Below are positions 1 through 8,616 of a stretch of DNA of 64,000 nt, piece after piece. The stretch's first letter is position 1, and each line of letters starts with the position of its first letter. A model generated the notes under the pieces. That model was not told where the DNA came from and did not search any database. It worked only from the letters and a program-made list of their open reading frames with translations. This DNA is from Sedimentibacter saalensis. GTDB taxonomy: Bacteria > Bacillota > Clostridia > Tissierellales > Sedimentibacteraceae. The stretch is from positions 352,497 to 416,496 of the forward strand of contig NZ_VLKH01000003.1 in NCBI RefSeq assembly GCF_007830175.1, written 5' to 3'. The position numbers and the translations under genes were made by a program.

Positions 1-436
1 CAAGTAAAGCAAATGATAATATCCATATAAATGCTAAAAAAAATGAATTTTGAATATTTGAAACATTTGCCTTTTGAAAGATATTTCTGATTGCTGAACT
101 CAATGACAAAAACAAAGCAAGTCGAAACCCTATTAATAGCAAAGAAAAAATAATATCATTTTGTATTTCTACGACCAATGGTGTTGATATAATAATTAAA
201 TTAATAGCATTTATGACCAATTGAGATGCTGCAAGAAAATAAGCCATAGTAAAATATTTGTTTTCTTTTCGTAAGCTTCTTACCCCAATAAATATCAGCA
301 CTGTTCCAATTGCAGGCAAAATATACTGTAGCCATAGAAAGTTTAAGGTTATAGAAGTTAAAGCAAATCCCAAAGTGATTTCCATGATTGGCTTTTTCCA
401 TGGATTTAATATTGTTTTTTCTTCATCTATATCCAT
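1..436 (-). CDS. Integral membrane protein, 3' end beyond window
   Basis: An open frame runs from an ATG at 436 to the left edge, at least 145 codons, so the C-terminus is outside the window. AGGAAAAG sits just upstream of the ATG as a ribosome site. The visible part is strongly hydrophobic, with about five membrane segments separated by short charged loops such as RSLRKENK. I do not recognise the family. Repeat A follows upstream at about 500, so this is one more unit of the array. Confidence 0.75.
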   Translation of the reverse strand, partial: MDIDEEKTILNPWKKPIMEITLGFALTSITLNFLWLQYILPAIGTVLIFIGVRSLRKENKYFTMAYFLAASQLVINAINLIIISTPLVVEIQNDIIFSLLLIGFRLALFLSLSSAIRNIFQKANVSNIQNSFFLAFIWILSFALL

Positions 437-496
437 AATTCTTTTCCTATCTTTTTTATATAAATTATCAACTTTTCAATACTTTTTAATTATACT

Positions 497-556
497 TTAG
501 TTTACCACTATAATATTACTGATGCGATGCTAAATTTGAATAATGCGTACTAACTT
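497..556 (-). repeat. Repeat A, copy 1
   Basis: Core reads TACTGATGCGATGCTAAAT. Left arm TTTACCACTATAATATT pairs imperfectly with right arm AATAATGCGTAC. It lies just downstream of the kinase stop codon at 562 and before the ribosome site of the next gene. Confidence 0.8.
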
Positions 557-561
557 AATTT

Positions 562-1134
562 TTATTCTGACAAAGAATTAATTATTTTTACGATTATATT
601 ATCATATGAAACTTTAGAAAAATCTGTTGTATCTACAGTTATAATACAGTCTCCATAATTAAAATCTCTGCAAGGTTGAGTTGCTTTCTTAAAAAAATCA
701 AAATCGTGAAAACATCCATTTGATACTAGTCCAGGGTGTCTCTCTTCTGTTTTATCTCTTTCTACAAAGCGTTTATGAATTACTTCAACATCACCGTCAA
801 ATAAAATTGTTATAACTTTATATCCGTATTTATTAACCATCATTAAGAGAATATCAGGGCATGTACTACTAAAATTGCTTTCAAAAATAATTGTTTGCTT
901 TGATTTCATAAGCATTTCACAAAAGTGAAATGATAAATCATAAGCAAGACCGCCATACTTTTGGGTTTCTGAAGCATCATAATGCAACTTATCCCAAATT
1001 ATCTCTTTTAGTTTATCTTTACATATTAAGGATTTTTGTAATTTATCGGACAGATAATTTGCAAACCTTGTTTTTCCAGTCCCAGGCATTCCTGCAACTA
1101 GTATTAAAACTTTATCCAAATTGGTCTCCTCCAC
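562..1134 (-). CDS. P-loop kinase-like ATPase
   Basis: A 190-residue protein with a Walker A motif GMPGTGKT at residues 15-22. A conserved hydrophobic strand ending in ESNF follows, then an FxGDxE...R region typical of small AAA/zeta-toxin-like predicted kinases (COG0645-like). Such proteins phosphorylate small metabolites or antibiotics; the substrate cannot be read from sequence. It is a soluble, single-domain protein. The gene is flanked by repeat A on both sides, so it forms a complete one-gene unit. Confidence 0.8.
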   Translation of the reverse strand: MEETNLDKVLILVAGMPGTGKTRFANYLSDKLQKSLICKDKLKEIIWDKLHYDASETQKYGGLAYDLSFHFCEMLMKSKQTIIFESNFSSTCPDILLMMVNKYGYKVITILFDGDVEVIHKRFVERDKTEERHPGLVSNGCFHDFDFFKKATQPCRDFNYGDCIITVDTTDFSKVSYDNIIVKIINSLSE

Positions 1135-1150
1135 ACAAATAAATAACCTC

Positions 1151-1206
1151 TAATTCGCCATATTCTACTGATGCGACGCAATATTTGAATAGTATGTACT
1201 TTCGCT
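1151..1206 (-). repeat. Repeat A, copy 2
   Basis: Core CTACTGATGCGACGCAATAT with left arm ATTCGCCATATTC and right arm GAATAGTATG. It sits between the adenosine deaminase-like gene and the kinase gene. Confidence 0.8.
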
Positions 1207-2171
1207 TAATTTACTTTACATAAACCATTAATTCGTATATTGTCTAATTCTTCAGCTGTTAAAGTTTCTGCTTCATATAATCTAAGATATTCTTTTGATA
1301 CATCACTATCAAAAATCAATATGTCGTCAGAATTTATTGTTACATCAACACCTGATTTATAAAGTTTCCTGATAGGGTGTGATTTTAAGTGTTGAACCCT
1401 TCCAAGTTTAACATTACTTGTAGGAGTGATATTTAACCGGATATTATTCTTTATCAAAAAATGAATTATTTCTTCTGAATTAACAGCTGCTATTCCATGT
1501 TGCACCTCATTAAGCTCTAACAATTCAATTCCTTTTTTAACATCATTAGCAGTTCCCCACTCTCCGATATGAGCCTTAAGCCTTAAACCTTCAGATTTGG
1601 CTTTCTTATAAATAGGTATAAAATTTTCTATTGGCTGTGCATGTTCATCGCCATATAGATCAATAGAATAAAAAATGTCATGTCCCCAAAAATGTTCTAA
1701 ACACTTTAATAAATAATTTACAGGACAATGCCTTGATAATCCTATCTGCAGCCGCAATTCAATTTCAGGTGCAATTCTTTGATTAGCATCTATAAATGCA
1801 TTTATTAATTCATCGATATCATTATTAAAAAATTCTCCTAAACCCCAAACATCTTCACCTATCTCAAGAATTGTAATCCCATCTATTTTGGCTTGAACAA
1901 AGGTAGCATCGATTAGTAGTTTTCTCATTTCTTTTGTATTGAATCTTGTGCCTATATTAGTATCATTCCATTTATGCATATCCTGCATTGAAGATAGAAC
2001 TTCTTTGATAAATGGAATTTCTATTGAAGTTTGTAATTGGATGTATTCTCTACTACCACCTAATACAAAATGATTATGTAAATCTGATTTTGGTATCATT
2101 CTTAAATTATATAAGTCATGATTCTTTAATGATTTAATGAATTTATCTGAATATAAGTCTTTTTTTTTCAT
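1206..2171 (-). CDS. Adenosine deaminase family hydrolase
   Basis: A 321-residue protein of the adenosine/AMP deaminase amidohydrolase fold. Metal and catalytic residues are recognisable: HNH at residues 32-34 (first HxH pair), HIGE at 201-204 (zinc His and catalytic Glu), a His in VQHG near 225, and NSDD near 280-283. In this family these bind zinc and activate water for deamination of a purine nucleoside. Length is close to that of bacterial Add. The substrate could be another aminopurine. It is flanked by repeat A on both sides. Confidence 0.82.
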   Translation of the reverse strand: MKKKDLYSDKFIKSLKNHDLYNLRMIPKSDLHNHFVLGGSREYIQLQTSIEIPFIKEVLSSMQDMHKWNDTNIGTRFNTKEMRKLLIDATFVQAKIDGITILEIGEDVWGLGEFFNNDIDELINAFIDANQRIAPEIELRLQIGLSRHCPVNYLLKCLEHFWGHDIFYSIDLYGDEHAQPIENFIPIYKKAKSEGLRLKAHIGEWGTANDVKKGIELLELNEVQHGIAAVNSEEIIHFLIKNNIRLNITPTSNVKLGRVQHLKSHPIRKLYKSGVDVTINSDDILIFDSDVSKEYLRLYEAETLTAEELDNIRINGLCKVN

Positions 2172-2193
2172 TTCACCAACCTTTTTTTATCCT

Positions 2194-2235
2194 TTGTCTT
2201 ATTATACTAATGTGACGAAGTTTTAGAATGTTCTG
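2194..2235 (-). repeat. Repeat A, copy 3 (partly degraded)
   Basis: Left arm TTGTCTTATTATACTAATGTGACG keeps the core TACTAATGTGACG. The right arm is reduced to TTTTAGAATGTTC. Confidence 0.55.
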
Positions 2236-2265
2236 GTAAAACATAACTTAGAATTATGAGTGCTA

Positions 2266-2441
2266 CTACAAGAAATTGGAGCAGGTAATTGCAACATGTG
2301 TTATTCCTAAGACAATACTTAGTATGATTGCAATATAATTTTTTAGCCACAGTTCGACTGATATGAAATATATGGATGGCAATACGTCTATACCAACAAA
2401 TATCCATGGGTATACCAATCCTGTATAATAAACAATCCATT
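2266..2441 (-). pseudogene. Membrane-protein gene remnant joined to truncated LD-carboxypeptidase
   Basis: In one frame this stretch encodes a hydrophobic sequence of about 57 residues (containing YPWIFVGIDVLPSIYF and IILSIVLGITHVAIT) that ends in two TAG codons. It reads like two helices at the end of a polytopic membrane protein. It has no start of its own: its left (5') part is replaced by LD-carboxypeptidase sequence in a different frame. Inferred to be a deletion or recombination scar. Confidence 0.55.
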
Positions 2442-2678
2442 AGGATTTGCAAATGCCCAAATTAAATCTTCAGCACGCGCCTGTGGATTTTTTGCTAAAT
2501 ACTCGCTTCCTTTTAGTGAATTTGGCGCAGGAACAACATTCAAGCCGAATAAATCCTTTAGTCTATTAACTCCAAGGGGATACTTCCAATTAATATTGTA
2601 ATCTCTGGCGAAACCATTAGAAGGGCTTACAGTTGCAATGGTATCAACATAACATAAATGTCTTGGTTTTTTTAACAT
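2388..2678 (-). pseudogene. Truncated LD-carboxypeptidase (N-terminal fragment)
   Basis: The first 78 or so residues (start MLKKPRHLCY) match almost exactly the N-terminus of the intact S66 peptidase at 7419-8444. After ...IWAFANP the homology stops abruptly at the nucleotide sequence TTAGGATTT, and 18 unrelated residues follow before a stop. The nucleophile, Glu and His parts of the family are absent, so it cannot be active. Nucleotide similarity to the full-length copy extends upstream of the start to about 2745. Confidence 0.85.
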
Positions 2679-2798
2679 ATTATTTTCACCTGATTGAACT
2701 CTTCTTTATAGCCCCATGAACTTAAAATTTTCTGTGCTTTTTCAGAGGTAATATCAAACAAACAAGTATTACCTTCTCCAAAATAAAATTCTCATTTC

Positions 2799-3629
2799 TC
2801 AGTTATTCATGTTGTAAATAATTATTGCTTGCTGAACTTCAAGCAAATGCTTTTTAAACTCATATCCTACAAAATAGTGACTGTCAATAACATCGGCAGA
2901 AACTTCTTCGCCCCTATAAAATGGCGGACATGGATTTAACAGAGCGCTTGGATTTGCAGTATCCATCAAAGATTTTGTAATCTGATGATTCACAAAATCT
3001 TTAAGTATATCCTTGTTTATTGGATCAGTTAACACTATATCTTTTCCTATAATAGCCTCTCTCAAATTATGCTCAACAGTAACCCCATTAATTTCATATC
3101 CTACAGGGCAGCTCTGTGTCAATTCAAAACCGAATAAATCAGAAGCTTCTTTCCACGCCATTCCAATATTCCCCTTAGCCCCTACAAACAAATATTTTGA
3201 ATTTAAGTAATCATCCCTTATTTTGGATAAGGAATACAAATCCGTCAATATCTCACAAGGATGATTAACACTTGTCATAGCATTAATTATAGAAACAGCC
3301 GATGATTTAGACATTTCCTCAATAAGCTCAATATTGCTATGTCTTACGATAATGCAATCTGCCCAGTTATTGAGATATCCCACAACATCTTTGATATTTT
3401 CCTTTTTATCAAGTGTATCAGAAGGAAACAAAACTGATTGTCCACCAAGCAGATAAATTCCCTTCTCATATGTAACTCTCGTTCGTATGCTTGAACTCGG
3501 AAAGAACATCACAATAGATTTACCTTTAAGAAAATCTGTGTATTTTCCGTTTTTAACTTCTTCAGCAATTTTGAATATTTCATATACTTCATCTTTTGAA
3601 TAATCATTAATTCTTATTAAATTTCTCAT
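2799..3629 (-). CDS. Ornithine/aspartate carbamoyltransferase family protein
   Basis: A 276-residue protein with both halves of the transcarbamylase fold. The carbamoyl-phosphate site is SSSIRTR (residues 45-51, equivalent to STRTR in ornithine carbamoyltransferases). HPCEILTD near 122-130 matches the HPxQ...D element, and NPCPPFYRGEEV near the C-terminus corresponds to the ornithine-type HCLP loop, with CP retained. Usual family members are about 310 residues, so this is short. GGGGGA precedes the ATG. There are no arginine or pyrimidine genes next to it, so the acceptor amine is unknown; it could be an arginine-pathway paralogue or a secondary-metabolite carbamoyltransferase. Confidence 0.75.
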   Translation of the reverse strand: MRNLIRINDYSKDEVYEIFKIAEEVKNGKYTDFLKGKSIVMFFPSSSIRTRVTYEKGIYLLGGQSVLFPSDTLDKKENIKDVVGYLNNWADCIIVRHSNIELIEEMSKSSAVSIINAMTSVNHPCEILTDLYSLSKIRDDYLNSKYLFVGAKGNIGMAWKEASDLFGFELTQSCPVGYEINGVTVEHNLREAIIGKDIVLTDPINKDILKDFVNHQITKSLMDTANPSALLNPCPPFYRGEEVSADVIDSHYFVGYEFKKHLLEVQQAIIIYNMNN

Positions 3630-3770
3630 AATATTCCCCCATTATATTTACACCTAAAAACATGATAAAATTGTCTATTTTTTAACAGCTCAATACAAAA
3701 CAACTCTAGCCTACTCCTAAGCATTTATTAAGAACCAGCCAATGCTCTGCAGTCAGTTGATATTTATAAA

Positions 3771-4328
3771 TTATAAATCTCTTATTAATTCATTAATTTT
3801 TTCTTTAATGCTATAATTATTTGCAACGGGCATGTTTTTTGTATCATAATATTCAAGTGTATTGATGATATTAACATCTAGGTCTGAAAGAGTTTTGCTC
3901 ATGCATTCCACTGTGAACCCCATTGACTCTTTTTTACTTCCTTTACACACACCAATTACGATTGCCTTTTTATTGGGTGAAAGCCGGCTTTTACAGCCAT
4001 TACTATAGTCATTCAGACAAAAGGTCCTATCTAACAAAGCCTTCATTTGGGCTGTCACGTTGTAATTATATGAAGGTGAAGCAAATATATATCCATTTGC
4101 TTTTTTCATGCCTTCAATAATCTTGGATGTATCGTCCTCAATAATACATGTACCTGAATTAATACAATATTCACATCCTGTACAAGTCGTAATGTTTGAA
4201 CTGCTTAACAAGAACTTGTCTACTTCAATGTTTTTCTCCACTAACCCTTGAATAAAATAATCCACAATTAGGTCTGTGTTTTTACCCTTTCTTGGACTTC
4301 CAACTACTGCAATCCATTTTTCAACCAT
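3771..4328 (-). CDS. Flavodoxin-fold NAD(P)H-dependent FMN reductase
   Basis: A 185-residue protein. It opens with the flavodoxin-like phosphate loop GSPRKGKNT and carries CTGCEYCINSGTC, the Cys-rich segment typical of NADPH-dependent FMN reductase-like (iron-sulfur flavoprotein-like) oxidoreductases. SPSYNYNVTAQMKALLDRT is the second FMN-contacting loop. The ATG at 4328 is chosen because AAGGAG lies six bases upstream; a TTG two codons earlier is less likely. It is probably cytosolic, reducing flavin or quinone-like compounds. Confidence 0.82.
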   Translation of the reverse strand: MVEKWIAVVGSPRKGKNTDLIVDYFIQGLVEKNIEVDKFLLSSSNITTCTGCEYCINSGTCIIEDDTSKIIEGMKKANGYIFASPSYNYNVTAQMKALLDRTFCLNDYSNGCKSRLSPNKKAIVIGVCKGSKKESMGFTVECMSKTLSDLDVNIINTLEYYDTKNMPVANNYSIKEKINELIRDL

Positions 4329-4342
4329 AAACAACTCCTTTT

Positions 4343-4378
4343 ACGACTCGTATATAATACTGCAAGTTTGAATCTATA
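4343..4378 (-). repeat. Repeat A, degenerate copy 4
   Basis: GACTCGTATATAATACTGCAAGTTTGAA keeps the left arm and the TTTGAA end of the element but has lost most of the GATGCGACG core. Confidence 0.45.
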
Positions 4379-4384
4379 TCATTT

Positions 4385-4570
4385 TTATATTTTATTATTA
4401 TTTTTTGAAAGGTCTACCATTGTTCCTGTTAATGCAATCGCTAGTCCTATGGTAAAAATCCAACTCACTGCAGATGGAATAGTTTTATTAAAAATAGCAG
4501 TAAGAATCATGATGGCAAGTGCTATAATCTCAATCACGATACCAATCTTTGCTCCCTTGTTAATATTCAT
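4385..4570 (-). CDS. Small two-helix membrane protein
   Basis: A 61-residue protein with two predicted transmembrane helices (about residues 8-26 and 33-52) joined by a short NKTIPSAV loop, and a lysine/asparagine-rich tail. GGGGGAAG precedes the ATG. No family recognised; position within the minus-strand array and the ribosome site support it as a real gene. Confidence 0.6.
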   Translation of the reverse strand: MNINKGAKIGIVIEIIALAIMILTAIFNKTIPSAVSWIFTIGLAIALTGTMVDLSKNNNKI

Positions 4571-4655
4571 ATTCTTTCTTCCCCCTTCTATTTAAGAGTA
4601 GTTTTAACTCTAAATATTCCCATTTCAACAAATTTATAAATTCTAGCTTCATCAG

Positions 4656-5225
4656 TCAATGACATTTCATTTCCATACTTTTTGCTAATGCTGAAAGTTT
4701 GCTTAATGTTTTCCAATTACGAACAGTTGTCGGAACATTCAATTTATAAAGATTATTCGCAAGTTTTGAATTTCTAATACTATGATGGAATAAAAGATAA
4801 ATGTTTCTCCCTACAATATGATATTTATCGCTTTCACTTCTATAAACATCTATGCACTCAATATTTTCTTTTAAAGGATTATGTGTCAATAATGCAACAT
4901 ATAGGCTCTCTACTTCGGATAAAGTCTCTGCTTCTGTTACTTCATCCTTGGAAAATGGGCAATTCGAAATAATTTGTTCTAACTCCATAGACGTCCTCAA
5001 AATAACTTTTACAGGAATACTAAAGACTGCTTCAATCTCATGTTCAATTTTATTGCACAAAAATTCCTCTGATTCATTTGATTTGAATAGAACATTTCCA
5101 CTTTGAATATATGTTTTCACTTCGCAAAGCCCAATTGATTCAAATACTCTTTTCAAATCTGCCATCTTGATTATATTTTTTCCGCCTACGTTAATGCCCC
5201 TTAACAATGCTATATAAACAGTCAT
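4656..5225 (-). CDS. DUF1697 family protein
   Basis: A 189-residue protein with the hallmark DUF1697 opening YIALLRGINVGGKN, followed by MADLK and TYIQSGNVLF. The C-terminal part carries NxxTVRNWKT, also typical of the family. DUF1697 proteins are cytosolic and of unknown biochemical function, common in accessory regions. AAGGAGG precedes the ATG, which overlaps no other gene. Confidence 0.88.
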   Translation of the reverse strand: MTVYIALLRGINVGGKNIIKMADLKRVFESIGLCEVKTYIQSGNVLFKSNESEEFLCNKIEHEIEAVFSIPVKVILRTSMELEQIISNCPFSKDEVTEAETLSEVESLYVALLTHNPLKENIECIDVYRSESDKYHIVGRNIYLLFHHSIRNSKLANNLYKLNVPTTVRNWKTLSKLSALAKSMEMKCH

Positions 5226-5268
5226 GTTGTAAACCCTCCTTAACGATTTCTTTAATTTAGATTTCAGA

Positions 5269-5955
5269 CTATTTTTTTATAAATTTAATTGTATCGTCAA
5301 TGATTCTATTAGTTTCTTCACCTTCATTGAATACTTCAAAACCGTGTTCACCTTTTGAATGTAATACAAACTCAACTTCACAGCCTAAATTTCTTACTTC
5401 TTCAATAAAATTATCGTTACAATCAGAAGAATAAACATCATCTAAAGATCCCATTGCAATTAAAAATTTTGGCAGACAGGATTTGTTAATCATATCTATT
5501 ATACTTGAATCTAGTTTTCCGTAATAAGCAATGATCTTATTAATAATACCAGTATTTATTTCCATAATATTTTTAACACCTATTTCTACGCCTGAAGAAA
5601 AAGCAAAAATACTTAAGTTGTTGACATTTAATTTCAAATCATTTGAATTATCGAGAAGAAAATAAATAAGATCTTTTATATCACCCGGACATTCTTCAGG
5701 TCTCCAATTAAATACAACTGTATTAAACCCAGATGCTGCCAGCACTTTTCCCCATGATTGAAAAAGTTTTATATCCTTAATATCTTCCATTGTTGAACTG
5801 CCATGTACTACAACAACAGTAGGAATACTCGACACATCAGTATTATTCGAGTAATAAACATCCAACTTCAATAACTTTTCATCACTAACTTTATAAACAA
5901 CATCTTGTCTTATTTCTACTGAATCCATATTTGGATGCTTATACACTAAATCCAT
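5269..5955 (-). CDS. Alpha/beta hydrolase
   Basis: A 228-residue alpha/beta hydrolase. VVVHGSS near residue 50 is the oxyanion-hole HG motif; FAFSSGVEIG carries the nucleophile Ser in a G/S-x-S-x-G-like elbow; GSLDDVY supplies the acidic residue; GEHGFEV supplies the catalytic His. It resembles dienelactone-hydrolase-like esterases. There is no signal peptide. The substrate is unknown. Confidence 0.82.
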   Translation of the reverse strand: MDLVYKHPNMDSVEIRQDVVYKVSDEKLLKLDVYYSNNTDVSSIPTVVVVHGSSTMEDIKDIKLFQSWGKVLAASGFNTVVFNWRPEECPGDIKDLIYFLLDNSNDLKLNVNNLSIFAFSSGVEIGVKNIMEINTGIINKIIAYYGKLDSSIIDMINKSCLPKFLIAMGSLDDVYSSDCNDNFIEEVRNLGCEVEFVLHSKGEHGFEVFNEGEETNRIIDDTIKFIKK

Positions 5956-5991
5956 ACTCTTATTCCCCCATTTTAATATTCAATTTATATT

Positions 5992-6140
5992 CTACTTGTA
6001 TACTCTAACCCCACCTGGTGTTACCCAAAGAGTTTTATGTTCCGATAAAGAAGCAAATTCAAATTTAAACAAGAATACTTTCTCATTTAGCAATATTGCA
6101 CGACTTGATTTTCTTGTTACCGTACCTTCTTCATAATAAT
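5992..6140 (-). pseudogene. Nudix hydrolase N-terminal remnant
   Basis: One frame reads RKSSRAILLNEKVFLFKF...LWVTPGG then ends VRVYK and TAG. This is the N-terminal half of a Nudix hydrolase, cut exactly where the Nudix box (Gx5Ex7REUxEExGU) should begin. There is no in-frame ATG at its beginning. It is a non-functional fragment. Confidence 0.7.
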
Positions 6141-6188
6141 AAATATAACGTTTTAAATGTTTTAATTATCAATATCAACTAAATTTAA

Positions 6189-6644
6189 TTACATCTTGTA
6201 ATTTCTTTTACTTTTCAGTTTAGCACTATAGCCTGCATAATACACGGCTATCATTAATATGAATGACAAAATATGAAAATACCACCCTTTATAACTTGAC
6301 GTAAAAAAGAAAATAATTCTGCCTAATATTGTAGTAATGCCAATTGGAGCTAAATAAAACATTTGTGATGATAACCCAATTATATTAAGCATATATTCCT
6401 TTAAAATTATCTCTTGAACCAAAATTAAAATGATATTAATAATTACGAAACTATTACCTATTAATATAGATTTCATTTTGTTTTGAACGTAATCATATGA
6501 CTTATATCCCACGTAATACCAATAAACCAAAAATAATATCCCTAAAACCATTGAAATCATTCCATACCAATTCATCAATACATAATTCACCATATAACCA
6601 ATTACATATGGTGAAAATGCAAATAATAATAATTTAAAGTTCAT
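6189..6644 (-). CDS. Polytopic membrane protein of unknown function
   Basis: A 151-residue protein with four predicted transmembrane helices. The start MNFKLLLF at 6644 is chosen because GGGGG lies seven bases upstream; a longer frame to 6686 lacks a ribosome site. The C-terminus is basic (KLKSKRNYK). It lies 67 bases from the next minus-strand gene upstream. No family recognised. Confidence 0.65.
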   Translation of the reverse strand: MNFKLLLFAFSPYVIGYMVNYVLMNWYGMISMVLGILFLVYWYYVGYKSYDYVQNKMKSILIGNSFVIINIILILVQEIILKEYMLNIIGLSSQMFYLAPIGITTILGRIIFFFTSSYKGWYFHILSFILMIAVYYAGYSAKLKSKRNYKM

Positions 6645-6710
6645 TTTAATCCCCCTATAAAATATTTTTTGTACATTGATTTGCAAGGCATTTACACTTC
6701 TTTTATATCA

Positions 6711-6968
6711 TTATAAAATATTGATTCGTTCTCCACAATGTCTACAATGAAACACATGTTTTTTTGCATAATTCAATCTATCAAGATTTTCAAATCCCCC
6801 GCAATTTGGACATCTTAATCTATGTCTATCTAATATGATATAGAAAAACATAAATATACCAGCAAAAATAAACAAAGGCCATTTAATAAACCCACCCATT
6901 ATTGAAATTCCATGTAAAACAATTAAACAGGTACCAAGTTTTATATCTTTGCTTGATATATACTTCAT
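6711..6968 (-). CDS. Small membrane protein with zinc ribbon
   Basis: An 85-residue protein with two hydrophobic helices (about residues 11-28 and 30-47), then a cytosolic zinc-ribbon made of CPNCGG and CRHCGE. The ATG at 6968 has GAGGAG at good spacing; a GTG three codons earlier is the alternative. Function unknown; the four cysteines presumably bind one Zn. Confidence 0.65.
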   Translation of the reverse strand: MKYISSKDIKLGTCLIVLHGISIMGGFIKWPLFIFAGIFMFFYIILDRHRLRCPNCGGFENLDRLNYAKKHVFHCRHCGERINIL

Positions 6969-7009
6969 ACTCTTCACTCCTCAAATTAAATAAACTATAC
7001 TTGCTTCGC

Positions 7010-7040
7010 ATATAATACTATTGCAACATTATAACCAAAC
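7010..7040 (-). repeat. Repeat A, copy 5 (left arm)
   Basis: TGCTTCGCATATAATACTATTGCAACATTATAACC has an excellent left arm and a diverged core (TATTGCAAC for TGATGCGAC). It lies between the 73-residue membrane protein and the zinc-ribbon membrane protein. Confidence 0.6.
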
Positions 7041-7096
7041 ATTAAAACCTTACAACTGAAAAATTATGCTGACTACTATATAAATTGGAATTTGTA

Positions 7097-7318
7097 CTAT
7101 TCATTTTCTTTGTTTTGTTCTTCAAGTTTTGTTAGTCTTTTTTCTAAATCCTCAATTTTAGATTCTTGATTTGTAAATATTGTAATAAGGACTGTAATTA
7201 CAAATGCTACAAAAACGAGCAATGCCAAACCGTTTTCCGAAATCAGTCCTCCAATAATTAGTAAGAAAACATAACTTAAAATGATACATATAACAAAAGT
7301 TCTTAAAAATGATTTCAT
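7097..7318 (-). CDS. Small membrane protein with C-terminal coiled coil
   Basis: A 73-residue protein with two hydrophobic segments (about residues 7-25 and 30-48), then a charged heptad-like tail ESKIEDLEKRLTKLEEQN expected to form a coiled coil. AAAGGGAG precedes the ATG. No family recognised. Confidence 0.65.
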   Translation of the reverse strand: MKSFLRTFVICIILSYVFLLIIGGLISENGLALLVFVAFVITVLITIFTNQESKIEDLEKRLTKLEEQNKENE

Positions 7319-7418
7319 CGCAAATTCTCCCTTTAATAATTCAAATCCCTATTTATTGGCTTTTAACATTTTGAAAATATTTGACAACATTCTCTTTATC
7401 ATAAGTGCATGCATTTAA

Positions 7419-8444
7419 TTAAATTACTCCTGATTCAAGAATTGAAAAACTATTATTCTCACAATTTATTTCAGCCATTACACCATATGGTAAAATACAT
7501 GTAGGCGAACTATGTCCAAAATTCAGTCCATATAATATAGGTAAAGAAGTTATCGAATATTTGTTATTTATTATATTTAGCATTTTTGTTTTATGCTCAT
7601 CGATACCTATGTTCTCATTTAATTTACCAATAACAATACCTTTTAACAATTGTAATGCTCCAATTTTTCCTAACCAGTCTATAAATGTTTGAAGTTTTTC
7701 AGGAGAAAAAAATTCAGGTATATCCTCAATAAATAAAATTGCATCTTTGAAGTCATCTTTAATTAGTTCAATTGGGGTTCCAACTAATTCCATTATTCCT
7801 GTATGCCCGCCTATTAAACGGCCGCAAGACTTACCTTGTCCCTGAATTATTGAATATCCATTATTTATATAATATTTTCTTTTTGATAATCTGTTTGAAT
7901 AGTCAATTTTTTCATAAGTCCAATCTTCTGAAGGTTCTATCAAGCCAATTGGAGAAGGGTCAAATAATACTTTTTTAAACCATCTCTTACTGTATGCGTG
8001 AATTTCAGGTGTTTCAGCAATATTGGTTAATAAATTATCGCCATAAAAAGTAGACAACCCTAATTTATAACATAAAATATGTACGTTTAGAACATCTGAA
8101 TATCCAATGAAAATTTTAGGATTATTTTTTATTACATTTTGATTTATGAAAGGCAGAATTTTGATACTATCATTACCACCAATATTTGATATGATTGCTT
8201 TTACTTTAGGATTTGTAAATGCCCAAATTAAATCTTCAGCACGTGCCTGTGGATTTTTTTCTAAATACTCGCTTCCTCTTAGTGAATTTGGCGCAGAAAC
8301 AACATTCAAGCCGAATAAATCCTTTAGTCTATTAACTCCAAGGTGATACTTCCAATTAATATTATAATCCCCAGCCCAACCATTAGAAGGGCTTACAGTT
8401 GCAATGGTATCACCATAACATAAGTGTCTTGGTTTTATTAACAT
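7419..8444 (-). CDS. LD-carboxypeptidase (peptidase S66, MccF-like)
   Basis: A full-length 341-residue S66 serine peptidase. IATVSPSNG opens the fold; GYSDVLNVH holds the predicted nucleophile Ser (GxSD); LFIEDIPEF supplies the catalytic Glu; LNFGHSSP supplies the His. Members either trim murein tetrapeptides (LdcA) or hydrolyse aminoacyl-nucleotide antibiotics such as microcin C (MccF). The cytosolic protein, lacking a signal peptide, is nearer the MccF style, so self-protection is a reasonable inference. A truncated copy of the same gene lies at 2388-2678. Confidence 0.88.
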   Translation of the reverse strand: MLIKPRHLCYGDTIATVSPSNGWAGDYNINWKYHLGVNRLKDLFGLNVVSAPNSLRGSEYLEKNPQARAEDLIWAFTNPKVKAIISNIGGNDSIKILPFINQNVIKNNPKIFIGYSDVLNVHILCYKLGLSTFYGDNLLTNIAETPEIHAYSKRWFKKVLFDPSPIGLIEPSEDWTYEKIDYSNRLSKRKYYINNGYSIIQGQGKSCGRLIGGHTGIMELVGTPIELIKDDFKDAILFIEDIPEFFSPEKLQTFIDWLGKIGALQLLKGIVIGKLNENIGIDEHKTKMLNIINNKYSITSLPILYGLNFGHSSPTCILPYGVMAEINCENNSFSILESGVI

Positions 8445-8539
8445 ATTATTTCACCTTATTAAAACTTTTCTTTATAGCCTGATTCTTCAGAGGTAATATG
8501 TACCAAACCGCAAATAACAGCTTCGTAATAATATAATCC

Positions 8540-8592
8540 TTGCTTCATAATATATTACAGTTGCAACGCTAAATTTGAATTATACGAACTAA
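8540..8592 (-). repeat. Repeat A, copy 6
   Basis: TTGCTTCATAATATATTAC and GAATTATACGAACTAA are matching arms around CAGTTGCAACGCTAAATT. It lies between the 67-residue zinc-ribbon gene and the LD-carboxypeptidase gene. Confidence 0.75.
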
Positions 8593-8616
8593 TTTATTAA
8601 TTTATTATACAATGTA

